32,116 nt of DNA from JBMNGG01 sp050949705. GTDB lineage: Bacteria; Bacillota; Thermosediminibacteria; Thermosediminibacterales; Tepidanaerobacteraceae. The first letter of the stretch is position 1; each line of letters opens with the position of its first letter. Below the pieces are notes generated by a model. The model saw only the letters and a list, made by a program, of their open reading frames with translations. It had not been told where the DNA came from and did no database searches. Where the stretch lies: contig JBMNGG010000015.1 of NCBI GenBank assembly GCA_050949705.1, forward strand, positions 1 through 32,116, given 5' to 3'. Shown here piece after piece: positions 24,361 to 32,116 of the stretch. A program made the translations under genes and the position numbers.

Positions 24361-24390
24361 GCTAGGAATGATTAACCTAGCTTATTTTTA
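24361..24390 (+). terminator. Terminator of the tRNA operon
   Basis: GCTAGG/CCTAGC stem (24361-24366, 24376-24381), then TTATTTTTA. It begins 9 bases after tRNA-Lys. Confidence 0.75.
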
Positions 24391-24512
24391 TGCTTAAAAT
24401 ATTTGTCGAAAAAGTATTAAAAACATGGGTTTTGTAATCTTAACCAACAAATAACCAACAAAACATAGACTATAAACATATAAGTTGTATTTCTTAGTAT
24501 TCTAAACCAATT

Positions 24513-24545
24513 CCGCTTTCAGGGCAAATTTGAAGGCGGGTTTTT
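24513..24545 (+). terminator. Second plus-strand terminator-like hairpin downstream of the tRNAs
   Basis: CCGCTTTC (24513-24520) pairs, with one G-T, to GAAGGCGG (24532-24539) and is followed by GTTTTT. The rest of 24391-24625 holds a short imperfect AACCAACAAA repeat (24440-24465) and no gene. It may be a backup terminator or a relic of a lost element. Confidence 0.5.
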
Positions 24546-24625
24546 AGAAATAATATAATACCAGAGCAATGACCGGAAAAGTGGCCCTAGAAATAAACAT
24601 CCCCAGCTAATAACCGTGTGCCGCT

Positions 24626-25315
24626 CTACTTTACTATTCTATCCAACAATGCGAATACTTCTCCCCTTGTTATATTGTCATCAAATCTTTTCTCGTGTAT
24701 TATTACACCTTTTTGGTTTAGGCTTTTATAATGCTTTTCAGCCCAATGCTCCACATACTTTACACCTAAGTAATTACATATACCTATTGCAATTGCCACA
24801 GCTACTCTTTCCTGAAAGTCTTTACTTGCTAAAAGTTTCTCTTCTTCCGGATTTGATATGAAAGCCAATTCGACCAGTGCTGCAGGCATTAGCGTATACC
24901 TTATTACATAAAAATTTGATGTTTTTACGCCTCTATCTCTTAAGCCTGTTGCTTTTATTAGCTCTAATTGAATTGCCCTAGCCAGTTTTTCAGCGTTATA
25001 TCCAAACTCTACACAATATGTTTCTGTTCCCCGTGCTGTTTCGCTAGTCGACGAATTGCAATGTATACTAACAAAACAATCAGCATTAGAAGTATTGGCA
25101 ATACTAACTCTATTAGCCAAGTTTTGTCGCTCATCGCTCGGAAAACCCGGATTATCGTCAACTCTTGTATAAATAACTTCAATGTCACTTCTCTTTAAGT
25201 TTTTTCCAAGATTTAAGGTAACTGCGAGAGTAACATCTTTTTCCATCAATCCTTTTGGTCCTATTGCTCCTGGGTCCAATTCACCATGTCCCGCATCAAT
25301 ACAAACTTTATACAC
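24626..25315 (-). CDS. N-acetylmuramoyl-L-alanine amidase (Amidase_3), no signal peptide
   Basis: 229 residues from GTG 25315 behind GAGGTGG (eight bases); a 7-residue longer ATG form lacks an SD. Zinc ligands and catalytic Glu of Amidase_3 are visible: H10 in DAGHGE, E25 in LMEKD, H85 in SIHCNSS, E149 in LVELAFISNP. After the catalytic domain (to about 175) comes a short tail, HWAEKHYKSLNQKGVI then FDDNITRGEVFALLDRI, resembling one incomplete SLH-like repeat found on clostridial phage endolysins. Without a secretion signal it is either an endolysin of a lost prophage, supported by the adjacent tRNA array (a common integration target), or a mother-cell lysis enzyme like CwlC. No other phage genes are seen. 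Confidence 0.9.
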   Translation of the reverse strand: MYKVCIDAGHGELDPGAIGPKGLMEKDVTLAVTLNLGKNLKRSDIEVIYTRVDDNPGFPSDERQNLANRVSIANTSNADCFVSIHCNSSTSETARGTETYCVEFGYNAEKLARAIQLELIKATGLRDRGVKTSNFYVIRYTLMPAALVELAFISNPEEEKLLASKDFQERVAVAIAIGICNYLGVKYVEHWAEKHYKSLNQKGVIIHEKRFDDNITRGEVFALLDRIVK

Positions 25316-25731
25316 CGATTTTGCCACCTCATCCAATTATTTTTTACCTTTGTTTTAAACTGTGCCTTTTATATAGTTTATGATGTTGTTTTATTTTTTT
25401 ACACAACAATCAAAAATACCAATTATGCATCAATGGCAACTTATTATTTTCAAAATCGCTGGCATAATAAAAAGGCCATGACCGTGTTCTTCGTCAAGGC
25501 CTTTTACCCGCAATATATACAGTTTTCGCCTATAAACTGTCTTGCTCATCTGTACAATGTTTCAAATGAAAGCGCTGTTAACCATAAAGATTATTTTTAT
25601 ATAATCTCCTATATTCCCGCCGCTGTTTTTTGTCAATGCAAAACATACAATAATGCCGAATGAAGTCTATCAATACCATTAAGGTAGTGATTTATATCGA
25701 ATTTTGCTATGTCCCGGGAAATTAAAAGTTT
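25316..25731. other. Intergenic region with one strong hairpin
   Basis: No credible gene. A hairpin at 25470-25505, AAAAGGCC/GGCCTTTT plus TGAC/GTCA separated by a mismatch, has T-runs on both strands. It lies about 230 bases past cheR and upstream of the amidase, and probably stops minus-strand transcription. The remaining bases show nothing I can assign. Confidence 0.6.
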
Positions 25732-26502
25732 CTATATCTTTTTATAAAAAAAGTTTTTACAGCTGGCAAAACCATATTTTTGTGGCATGATTATTTGTTC
25801 CGTACTTCCCACAAAAAATATTCCTTCGTCCGATAATGCCTTGTAGAATTTTTTATATAATTTATCTTTGGCTTTATCAGTGAAATATATCATTACATTT
25901 CTACATAGTATCAAATCACATTCTGAAGGAAAACTATCTTCCAATAAATCCAACACTTTAAAAGTGACTTTATGCTTAATACTGTCTTTTATAATATAAC
26001 TGTTATCTTTTTTTATAAAGCTTTTATCAATCATATCTTTAGATATATTTTCTATTTCTTTATATGAATAAACACCATGTTTTGCTTTTTCCAATACATC
26101 CTTATCAATGTCACTAGCAATTATATTTACACGTTCGGTAACACCTATTTTATTGAACAACATAACTAAAGAATATGGTTCTTCTCCCGTTGAACAAGCA
26201 GAACTCCATACTCTTAAAGTTTTCTTTTTAGATATTAAATCTGGCAGAATATCTTTTTCTAAGACCTGCCACTGAGATGGATTTCTAAAGAATTCGGATA
26301 CATTAATAGTAATATAGCTTAAAAACTCTTTTAAGTGTTGTTCACTACGTTTTAATTGTTCAAAATATGAACTATAACTATCATGTCCATTTCTTCTAAT
26401 AAATGATTCTATTCTTCTTTTCATTTGCTTCTCTTTGTAACTGGACAAATCAATTTTAGTTATTTTTTTTATTGCCATGACAAAATCATTATAATTATTC
26501 AA
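25732..26502 (-). CDS. cheR: Chemotaxis-type protein-glutamate O-methyltransferase CheR
   Basis: 256 residues from TTG 26502, behind AGAGGGGG; an upstream in-frame start at 26565 would run through a terminator and is rejected. The N-terminal CheR_N helical domain (about 1-70) is followed by the SAM-binding domain with TINVSEFFRNPSQW, RVWSSACSTGEEPYSL (SAM loop), IASDID and DLILCRNVMIYF. CheR methylates glutamates of chemoreceptors with SAM. No receptor, CheB or other che gene is adjacent, so its partner lies elsewhere. It is a single-gene unit with an extended -10 promoter. Confidence 0.94.
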   Translation of the reverse strand: MNNYNDFVMAIKKITKIDLSSYKEKQMKRRIESFIRRNGHDSYSSYFEQLKRSEQHLKEFLSYITINVSEFFRNPSQWQVLEKDILPDLISKKKTLRVWSSACSTGEEPYSLVMLFNKIGVTERVNIIASDIDKDVLEKAKHGVYSYKEIENISKDMIDKSFIKKDNSYIIKDSIKHKVTFKVLDLLEDSFPSECDLILCRNVMIYFTDKAKDKLYKKFYKALSDEGIFFVGSTEQIIMPQKYGFASCKNFFYKKI

Positions 26503-26536
26503 ATTAAACCCCCTCTGTATAAAACTAATATTAATT

Positions 26537-26545
26537 ATTATAGCA
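26537..26545 (-). promoter_or_regulatory. Extended -10 promoter of cheR
   Basis: TGCTATAAT on the minus strand, 35 bases before the cheR TTG start and just downstream of a terminator, so cheR is transcribed separately from speD. Confidence 0.5.
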
Positions 26546-26551
26546 AATATT

Positions 26552-26589
26552 AAAAAAAAATCCATGATACATTAGTTTCATGTATCATG
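26552..26589 (-). terminator. Terminator upstream of cheR (end of speD transcription)
   Basis: A 10-bp stem, CATGATACAT/ATGTATCATG (26563-26572 with 26580-26589), a 7-base loop, and on the minus strand a run of nine Ts. With the hairpin at 26656-26698 it forms a double stop after speD. Confidence 0.85.
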
Positions 26590-26655
26590 GGGGCTAAATG
26601 TAAAGGGGGTCTTCAGTAGATAATATAACCATATATTTTTATTATTATACATAAA

Positions 26656-26698
26656 AGCAGAAAAATGCGCGACTTGTGGTTCACGCATTTTTTCTGCT
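26656..26698. terminator. Strong bidirectional-looking terminator after speD
   Basis: AGCAGAAAAATGCG (26656-26669) pairs with CGCATTTTTTCTGCT (26684-26698), with one extra T bulged and a 14-base loop. It lies 50 bases past the speD stop. Confidence 0.85.
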
Positions 26699-26749
26699 AG
26701 ACATAATCAAAATTAAAAAAGCTTTTAATAAACAAAATATCTCCTACCT

Positions 26750-27124
26750 TTAAATATTTATTGCATTGACGGGTTTATTAAATAAACCCCTTTGAACTTC
26801 TTTTGCATCCATATTCTTCGCATTGAGCCCTTCTGAAATATAGTTGCAGGCATCCCAAGGGTTTACCTTATTACCACAGGTGAAAACATCTACTGCAGCA
26901 TACCCTAGTTCGGGCCAGGTATGGATGGCAAGGTGCGATTCCGAAATAACTACAACCCCACTTACTCCTTGAGGACTAAACTTATGAAACGCGACCTCTC
27001 TTACTTCGGCTCCAGCTTCTAACGCTGCTTTAACCATAATTTCTTCAATTAATTCTCTGTCGTTTAAGATATTGGGATCACAATCATAGACTTCCGCCAA
27101 TATATGGCGGCCTAAATTTTTCAT
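26750..27124 (-). CDS. speD: S-adenosylmethionine decarboxylase proenzyme SpeD
   Basis: 124-residue prokaryotic class 1B SpeD. It self-cleaves between E62 and S63 in SESHLAIHTWPE to create the pyruvoyl group, then decarboxylates SAM to supply aminopropyl groups for spermidine. The catalytic Cys in VFTCGNKVNPW and the downstream helical tail are conserved. No speE follows; the gene is alone between a promoter with a large palindrome and two terminators. The SD AGGGGG is about 12 bases from the ATG, a rather long spacing. Confidence 0.97.
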   Translation of the reverse strand: MKNLGRHILAEVYDCDPNILNDRELIEEIMVKAALEAGAEVREVAFHKFSPQGVSGVVVISESHLAIHTWPELGYAAVDVFTCGNKVNPWDACNYISEGLNAKNMDAKEVQRGLFNKPVNAINI

Positions 27125-27144
27125 CTGCCCATCAATACCCCCTT

Positions 27145-27199
27145 AATTTAATTTGATTTCAATCAAATTAAATTGTAGCAGATTATCATAGTTTGTCAA
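27145..27199 (-). promoter_or_regulatory. speD promoter with perfect 30-bp palindrome over the transcription start
   Basis: On the minus strand TTGACA (27194-27199), 16 bp, TACAAT (27172-27177). AATTTAATTTGATT (27145-27158) and its exact complement (27161-27174) form a 14-bp inverted repeat with a 2-bp centre, overlapping the -10 and the expected start site. There is no following T-run, so it is more like a repressor site than a terminator. Confidence 0.65.
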
Positions 27200-27248
27200 T
27201 AGATTGTTTAAATCATTATATGCCATAAAGGCATGTGATACTATCTAT

Positions 27249-28292
27249 TTAAAGCTGAATTCCTCGGGTTTTCAACCAATTAAGTGATTTTCCTTGTATG
27301 ATTACTGGCCTCTTTCTTAATTCAAGCAAGTTTTTAGCTCCAACCATAGCCATTATATATTTCATTTCTTTTATAATTTTGAATATGTGTTTTTCCAGAT
27401 AGTAAGGACCTTTATTCATTAAAATATATAAAAAACTTCCTGCAAAAGCTACAGCTTTTGCTCCTAGTGCTATTGATTTAGCAGCATCTAGTCCATCATT
27501 CAAACCTCCTGAAGAAATCACATCAGCTCTGTCTCCAACGGCTTTTAAAGTTTCAATTAAACTTATAGGAGTAGGTATACCCCAATTCGTAAATTTTTCA
27601 AAAGCTGCTTCTTTATTTCTCATGTTTTCTATCGCTATAAAATTTGTACCTCCTGTCCCACTAACATCGATAATTTTAACGTTATTTTCTACCAAAGCTA
27701 AAGCTTCTTCTTTAGCTATACCAAATCCTACTTCTTTTACTATTACAGGAACATCAACCTTTTCGATAATTTTCGAGATATTGGCAAGTGTACCTGCAAA
27801 ATCTTTGCGACCTTCTCTCATTATTATTTCTTGTGGCGCATTTAAATGTAATTGTAGAGCATCGGCTTCTATCATATCAACAGCTTTTTTAGCTTCTTCT
27901 ATTGTTGCATCTGCTCCCATATTTGCAAAAATAATACCATGTGGATTTACCTTTCTAACTATTTTAAAGCTTGCAGCTGTATTAGGATTATCCAGTGCAA
28001 TTTTTTGTGAACCGACAGCCATTGCTATACCTGTAATTTTTGCTATTTTAGAAAGGTATTTATTAATGATCTTAGCTTCAGGAATACCACCAGTTATAGC
28101 ATTAATAATAATTGGATTTTTTAATTTTAACCCAGATAATTCTGTTGAAAGGTCTATATCTTTAATAGTAACTTCAGAAAGGCAGTTATGTAAGATAGTA
28201 ATATCATTAAAAATATTCCTTCTTAATTTATTTTCTAATAGCATACTATACTTCAAATGTTGTTTTTTTCTAATTCTCCTTTTGTCTCTCAT
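27249..28292 (-). CDS. fni: Type 2 isopentenyl-diphosphate delta-isomerase (FMN-dependent)
   Basis: 347 residues. The enzyme interconverts IPP and DMAPP with reduced FMN and Mg2+. Family residues are visible: RKKQHL (8-13), NAITGG (64-69), MAVGSQ, ANMGA, H149-L-N and Q154-E155 (catalytic Gln and Mg-binding Glu), VKEVGFGI, DVSGTGGTNF (FMN phosphate) and SSGGLNDGLDAAKSIALGA. Start ATG behind GGAGG. It follows ispH-rpsA, whose IspH part makes IPP and DMAPP, after a terminator-like hairpin, so some read-through or separate transcription is implied. Confidence 0.96.
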   Translation of the reverse strand: MRDKRRIRKKQHLKYSMLLENKLRRNIFNDITILHNCLSEVTIKDIDLSTELSGLKLKNPIIINAITGGIPEAKIINKYLSKIAKITGIAMAVGSQKIALDNPNTAASFKIVRKVNPHGIIFANMGADATIEEAKKAVDMIEADALQLHLNAPQEIIMREGRKDFAGTLANISKIIEKVDVPVIVKEVGFGIAKEEALALVENNVKIIDVSGTGGTNFIAIENMRNKEAAFEKFTNWGIPTPISLIETLKAVGDRADVISSGGLNDGLDAAKSIALGAKAVAFAGSFLYILMNKGPYYLEKHIFKIIKEMKYIMAMVGAKNLLELRKRPVIIQGKSLNWLKTRGIQL

Positions 28293-28310
28293 ATTAATTC
28301 CTCCATATAA

Positions 28311-28335
28311 AAAAGGGGCAAATAGCCCCTTTAAA
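28311..28335 (-). terminator. Terminator after ispH-rpsA
   Basis: AAAGGGGC/GCCCCTTT stem with a 5-base loop; on the minus strand it is followed by a T-run. It lies between the ispH-rpsA stop and the fni start, 20 bases from the latter, so it could modulate fni expression. Confidence 0.75.
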
Positions 28336-28347
28336 TATTTCTATATG

Positions 28348-30348
28348 TTATTTTTTATCAAATAAATCTCCAAACATTTCACCGAGGGTTACACCGTTTT
28401 CTTTAGGCTTTTCATATGCGTAATCATAGGTTTTTCCATCTTGAGCTTCTTTAATACTAAGGCTCATCCTCTTTTCGTTAACATTTATATCCATAATTTT
28501 GATTTTAACTGTATCGCCTTCTTTTAGAACATCACTTGGATTGGAAATATGATCTTGGGATATTTGAGAAATGTGGACAAGACCTTCAACTCCAGGTTCT
28601 ATCTCCACAAATGCTCCAAAGCTTACTAATTTAACAACCTTACCCTCGATAATAGAACCAACTTTATACTTTTTATCAATTTCATCCCAAGGATTCGGCA
28701 TTATTTGCTTCAACCCTAGAGATATTCTCCCTCGCTCCTTATCTACTTTTAAAACTATCACTTCAACTTCTTGCTCTTCTGATACTATTTCAGAAGGATG
28801 CTTTATTTTATGCCAAGCCAAGTCAGATATATGAATAAGACCGTCGACACCGCCAATATCTACGAATGCTCCAAAATCTGTTAACCTTTTTACAACACCT
28901 TTAATAGTATGCCCTTCTTCAATATTTGCCCATGTCTTTTCTTTCAGTTTTTCTCTTTCTTTTTCCAAAACAAGTTTATGAGATAAAACTACTCGGTTCT
29001 TTTTACTATCCATTTCTATTATGATTAATTCCAGTTCCTGGTTTAAAAATACATTTAAATCAGGAACATATTTTAAATCTAAATGGGAAGCGGGAATGAA
29101 GCCCCTGATACCATTTACATCAGCTAATACTCCACCTTTAACAACTTCCGTTACAATACCTTTTATGTGTTCTTCTTTTTTATATGCTTCTTCTATAGAA
29201 CTCCAAGCATTGATTGCATCTGCTTTTTTCTTGGAAAGAATTACATTTCCATCCTTATCCTCTAATCTTATAATATAAACATTTATTTTATCCCCAACCT
29301 TTACTATCTCTTCAGGGGAATCAAATGCTATATTTGACAGTTCATTTACAGGAATGATACCATCCGATTTATAACCTATATTCACTAAAACTTCATTACT
29401 ATCAACTTTAACTACGGTTCCTTCAACAATGGTATCTTCTTGTAAATCGTTAAAAGTATTTTCGTACGTCAATTCACCTTCTCCCTCATTTATAGCTAAC
29501 TCTGAATTACTAATTTCTTTGTTAATTTGATCCATATTAGCAAAAACCTCCTTTATAATCCAGTCAGGTGTGGAAGCTCCAGCAGTAATACCGACTTTAA
29601 AGTTTGGTTTAAACCATTCTTTCTTTAATTCCTTAGCTGTTTCGATGTGGTATACTTTTGCTCCTTCACTCTGACAAACTTGAGCCAGTTTTTTAGTATT
29701 TGAACTATGCTTACCTCCAATCACTATCATTATATCAACATCTGCAGCTAATGAAGCTGCAGATTTTTGCCTCTGTAATGTAGCATCACATCTGGTGTTG
29801 TGAAAAATAGCAATATCTAACTTCGATTCAAGTATTTCCATTATTTTATTCACGTTTTCTTCTGTTTGGGTAGTTTGAACTACTATACCAACTTTTTTAT
29901 TTGTATAGAAATTATTGGCTTCCTCTGGAGTATTGATAACTTTAACATCACCTACACACCAATCCTTAATACCTTCCACTTCAGGATGGTTATGATCGCC
30001 AATAATTAAAAGCAGGTATCCTTTTTCACAAATATCTATAGCTAATTTGTGAACTTTTTTTACAAATGGGCAGGTACCATCAATAATTTTGATATTTTTA
30101 GATTCTAATTTTTTTATTAGATTAGGTCCTACTCCATGTGTTCTAATAATTACAGTACCCTCGTTTATATCATTAATATCTGCTGAAACTATTCCGGAAC
30201 ACTTTAATCTTTCTACTTCTTGAGAATTGTGAATTATGGGGCCTAAAGTATAAGCGGTTTCTTTCGCATCAATTGATTTCTCTGCAGCATCGATAGCTCT
30301 TTTTACACCAAAACAGAAGCCTGAATAATCAGCAATAATTACTTCCAA
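28348..30348 (-). CDS. ispH: IspH - ribosomal protein S1 fusion (HMBPP reductase plus four S1 domains)
   Basis: 666 residues. Residues 1-280 are IspH, the [4Fe-4S] enzyme making IPP/DMAPP from HMBPP. Cluster cysteines are C12 (GFCFGVKRA), C93 (GTCPFV) and C187 (TRCDAT), with H40/H71/H121-type histidines and E123 in HPEVEG. A linker to about 300 leads to four S1 RNA-binding domains (about 305-375, 392-460, 478-548, 562-635). The last two have the strong GAFVDIGGVDGLIHIS pattern typical of RpsA. This fusion is a known trait of many Clostridia. The start is TTG with AGGAAGTGA. The bases 30349-30465 upstream show no clear promoter. Confidence 0.96.
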   Translation of the reverse strand: MEVIIADYSGFCFGVKRAIDAAEKSIDAKETAYTLGPIIHNSQEVERLKCSGIVSADINDINEGTVIIRTHGVGPNLIKKLESKNIKIIDGTCPFVKKVHKLAIDICEKGYLLLIIGDHNHPEVEGIKDWCVGDVKVINTPEEANNFYTNKKVGIVVQTTQTEENVNKIMEILESKLDIAIFHNTRCDATLQRQKSAASLAADVDIMIVIGGKHSSNTKKLAQVCQSEGAKVYHIETAKELKKEWFKPNFKVGITAGASTPDWIIKEVFANMDQINKEISNSELAINEGEGELTYENTFNDLQEDTIVEGTVVKVDSNEVLVNIGYKSDGIIPVNELSNIAFDSPEEIVKVGDKINVYIIRLEDKDGNVILSKKKADAINAWSSIEEAYKKEEHIKGIVTEVVKGGVLADVNGIRGFIPASHLDLKYVPDLNVFLNQELELIIIEMDSKKNRVVLSHKLVLEKEREKLKEKTWANIEEGHTIKGVVKRLTDFGAFVDIGGVDGLIHISDLAWHKIKHPSEIVSEEQEVEVIVLKVDKERGRISLGLKQIMPNPWDEIDKKYKVGSIIEGKVVKLVSFGAFVEIEPGVEGLVHISQISQDHISNPSDVLKEGDTVKIKIMDINVNEKRMSLSIKEAQDGKTYDYAYEKPKENGVTLGEMFGDLFDKK

Positions 30349-30465
30349 ATAATTTCACTTCCTATTATTATTTACACATATTTATAAAAGATTCAATGAA
30401 GACAATGAACTAGCTTTATTTGACTTCGATAAACATAGTCATTTTTCCTGCTTTTTTAAAAAAAA

Positions 30466-31053
30466 TTATGTCATCATAAGTTCTGATACTCTTGAAAAAA
30501 TATCCTTACTTATTGATTTTAATTCTTGTGAATTTAATTTTTCGAGTTTATAGTAATCATCAAAATTAATAGGTTCTCCAAAAACTACGCTCAAGCAGGA
30601 AAAAAACCTGTAATTACCTTTTATTGCAACAGGCACTAAGATAACATCTATACTTTTTGCAGCTAACAATGCAATTCCAGGTTCCGGTTCCTGTAGTTTT
30701 CCATCTTTACTACGAGTACCTTCTGGAAATATTCCAAGCACCTTTTTTTCTTTTAACACTTCAAGGGCTCTTTTGATAGCCTTCCTATCAGGCATTCCTC
30801 TTTTTACTGGAAAGGCATTTAATTTATGAAAAATAATACTTAACAAAGAATATTTAAAAAGCTCTTGTTTTGCCATGAAAAATACGGGTCTTTTTAACAA
30901 ACAAGCAATAATCACCGGATCCCACATGCTTTTATGATTGGAATATACAATTACAGCTCCTTCTTTTGGAAATCTTTCAATACCTATTGTTTTAATTCTA
31001 AATATAGTATACATAAATATACTACAAACAAACTTTACAAAGTTATAAAGCAA
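30466..31053 (-). CDS. plsC: 1-acyl-sn-glycerol-3-phosphate acyltransferase PlsC
   Basis: 195 residues. PlsC acylates lysophosphatidic acid to phosphatidic acid at the membrane. An N-terminal membrane segment (about 1-20), the catalytic H40-x4-D45 in NHKSMWD, the AKQELF block and FPEGTRS (109-115) are present. TTG start; the SD GGAGGG lies in the cmk tail, and the gene overlaps cmk by 11 bases, so the two are translationally coupled. Confidence 0.94.
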   Translation of the reverse strand: MLYNFVKFVCSIFMYTIFRIKTIGIERFPKEGAVIVYSNHKSMWDPVIIACLLKRPVFFMAKQELFKYSLLSIIFHKLNAFPVKRGMPDRKAIKRALEVLKEKKVLGIFPEGTRSKDGKLQEPEPGIALLAAKSIDVILVPVAIKGNYRFFSCLSVVFGEPINFDDYYKLEKLNSQELKSISKDIFSRVSELMMT

Positions 31054-31702
31054 AGCCCTCCCCCCTTTTCACATAATCTAGCAATTCTTTTACAACCTCC
31101 ATAATAGTTTTATTGGTAGTATCTATAATCACCGCATCTTTAGCTATTTTCAAAGGTGAAAAAGCCCGCTCTTCATCTTGGCGGTCGCGTTGGGCAATTT
31201 CCATTTCTATTTGTTCTAAACTTACATTAGATTCGTAATTTAGCAGTTCGAAATAACGCCGAGTAGCTCTTTCTATTAAACTAGCCGTCAAATAAAATTT
31301 ATATTCTGCATCTGGTAAAACATGTGTACCTATATCCCTTCCGTCCATAACAACGCCTTTGTTTTTAGCAATTTTGCGTTGAATTTCCGTCATAACCACT
31401 CTTATTTCAGGTATTTTAGCGATTTTTGAAACATTATTGTTAATCTCCTGTGATCTGATACTTAAACTAACATCCTCATTATTAATAAAAATTGTTCTTC
31501 CGTGTAGTTTAATATCTGCGTTTTTCGCTAAATTAATAATTTCTTCGATAGCAGTTTTACCTTCCTTGATGGACAAATATGTTATAGCTCTGTACATTGC
31601 ACCGGTATCTACATATACCATATTCAATTTATCCGCTATTATTTTAGCAACAGTGCTCTTTCCTGCTCCTGCAGGTCCATCTATAGCTATATTAAAGTTC
31701 AA
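31043..31702 (-). CDS. cmk: Cytidylate kinase
   Basis: 219 residues. Cmk phosphorylates CMP and dCMP. P-loop DGPAGAGKST (8-17), VDTGAMYRA, the CMP-binding MDGRDIGTHVLPDA, and the lid QRDRQDEERAFSPL are all seen. TTG start with AAAGGGGG. The order flavoprotein-cmk-plsC-ispH/rpsA is frequent in Clostridia. Confidence 0.96.
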   Translation of the reverse strand: MNFNIAIDGPAGAGKSTVAKIIADKLNMVYVDTGAMYRAITYLSIKEGKTAIEEIINLAKNADIKLHGRTIFINNEDVSLSIRSQEINNNVSKIAKIPEIRVVMTEIQRKIAKNKGVVMDGRDIGTHVLPDAEYKFYLTASLIERATRRYFELLNYESNVSLEQIEMEIAQRDRQDEERAFSPLKIAKDAVIIDTTNKTIMEVVKELLDYVKRGEGFAL

Positions 31703-31719
31703 CTAAAATACCCCCTTTG

Positions 31720-32116
31720 CTAAGTAGAAGCATTTAAACCTGCAACAAATCCTGTAGAAAAAGCTGCTTGAAGATTGTATCCTCCAGTTAAACCATCAAC
31801 ATCTATTACTTCTCCAGCAAAAAATAAGCCCTTTATTTTTTTTGATTCCAAAGTTTTTGGATTTATTTCTTTAACAGATACTCCTCCACGGGTAACAATT
31901 GCTTCCTTGTCTCTACAACCACATACAGTTACACAAAAATTCCTCATAGAATTCAAAATTATTTTTCTTTCACTTTTAGAAATTTGATTTATTGGCTTAT
32001 AAGGGTCAATACCAGTATAGTTGATAAAAACAGGTATCAGTTTTTTTGGTAGTAAATTGTTTAAGGAATTTTTATATATTTTATTTTTATAAAGACTAAA
32101 ATCCTTTAATAATCGT
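31720..32116 (-). CDS. BaiN/HI0933-like NAD(P)/FAD-dependent oxidoreductase, 3' part only
   Basis: About 131 C-terminal residues; the frame is open to the window edge and the N-terminal FAD-binding half lies outside. The family's C-terminal signature is clear: TVCGCRDKEAIVTRGGVSVKEI-type residues, KIKGLFFAGEVIDVDG, then LTGGYNLQAAFSTGFVAG, which closes the FAD site. Upstream of it FINYTGIDPYKPI also fits. The enzyme family (HI0933, includes BaiN) has mostly unknown substrates. It lies 17 bases before cmk and is probably the upstream member of the same operon. Confidence 0.88.
   Translation of the reverse strand, partial: RLLKDFSLYKNKIYKNSLNNLLPKKLIPVFINYTGIDPYKPINQISKSERKIILNSMRNFCVTVCGCRDKEAIVTRGGVSVKEINPKTLESKKIKGLFFAGEVIDVDGLTGGYNLQAAFSTGFVAGLNAST

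Noticed and set aside
25286..25663. 125-aa plus-strand open frame between the amidase and cheR
   Set aside because: It overlaps the amidase start and a terminator hairpin, has no SD, and its Phe/Tyr-rich sequence shows no domain.
26503..26565. 21-residue hydrophobic N-terminal extension of CheR
   Set aside because: It would start inside the terminator stem and run across the cheR promoter; TTG 26502 has a strong SD and gives the normal family length.
27622..28365. 247-aa plus-strand open frame opposite fni
   Set aside because: It is the complement of a clearly conserved isomerase gene, is rich in Ile/Ala/Ser without a domain, and has no SD in context.

Overview
The window is AT-rich chromosomal DNA of a spore-forming Bacillota, most likely an anaerobic Clostridia-type lineage. 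Evidence: a spoVK homologue, a fused ispH-rpsA gene, type 2 IPP isomerase, three tandem M42 aminopeptidases, purine-rich Shine-Dalgarno (SD) sequences, and many TTG/GTG start codons. Genus cannot be fixed by eye. Most of the window is housekeeping DNA. The accessory parts are a nested pair of insertion sequences (11.6-15.3 kb) and perhaps a phage-like amidase beside a tRNA array (24.6-25.3 kb).

Layout. 1-6.8 kb (+): miaB, mutS, mutL, miaA and hfq, i.e. both enzymes of tRNA A37 ms2i6A synthesis wrapped around the mismatch-repair pair, then an RNA chaperone and a terminator. miaB carries two and mutS one single-base homopolymer indel, so neither reads through as written. 6.9-10.6 kb (+): spoVK, a small Era-like GTPase, a compact membrane protein with two UbiA-like Asp motifs, a 73-aa membrane/Cys protein, and a PLP enzyme of the YnbB family. 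10.6-11.6 kb (-): lexA with a palindrome over its promoter, then tRNA-Trp.

11.6-15.3 kb: an ISLre2-family element lies just upstream of the tRNA-Trp promoter. A 1.95-kb IS1634-family element has inserted into its 3' end and is flanked by a perfect 171-bp direct repeat. IS1634 is known for unusually long, variable target duplications. The duplication regenerated a complete ISLre2 transposase gene and copied the tRNA-Trp promoter. The IS1634-type transposase gene itself is broken by four single-base losses.

15.5-23.8 kb: a sodium:neurotransmitter-symporter family transporter (+), then convergent minus-strand genes: a tandem P-loop ATPase, a DUF4264/YpmA-like protein, surE, a TPR protein, a Cys-rich small protein and three coupled M42 peptidases. 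24.0-24.4 kb (+): four tRNAs (CAT, Thr, Tyr, Lys) behind one near-consensus promoter. 24.6-32.1 kb (-): a cytoplasmic-type amidase, cheR, speD with a perfect 30-bp palindrome at its start site, idi2 (fni), ispH-rpsA, plsC, cmk and the 3' part of a BaiN/HI0933-like flavoprotein, a lipid/isoprenoid/translation cluster.

The points most worth checking are the 171-bp duplication, the mutS/miaB frameshifts (real mutator lesion or sequencing error), the uncharacterised genes behind spoVK, and the two promoter palindromes.
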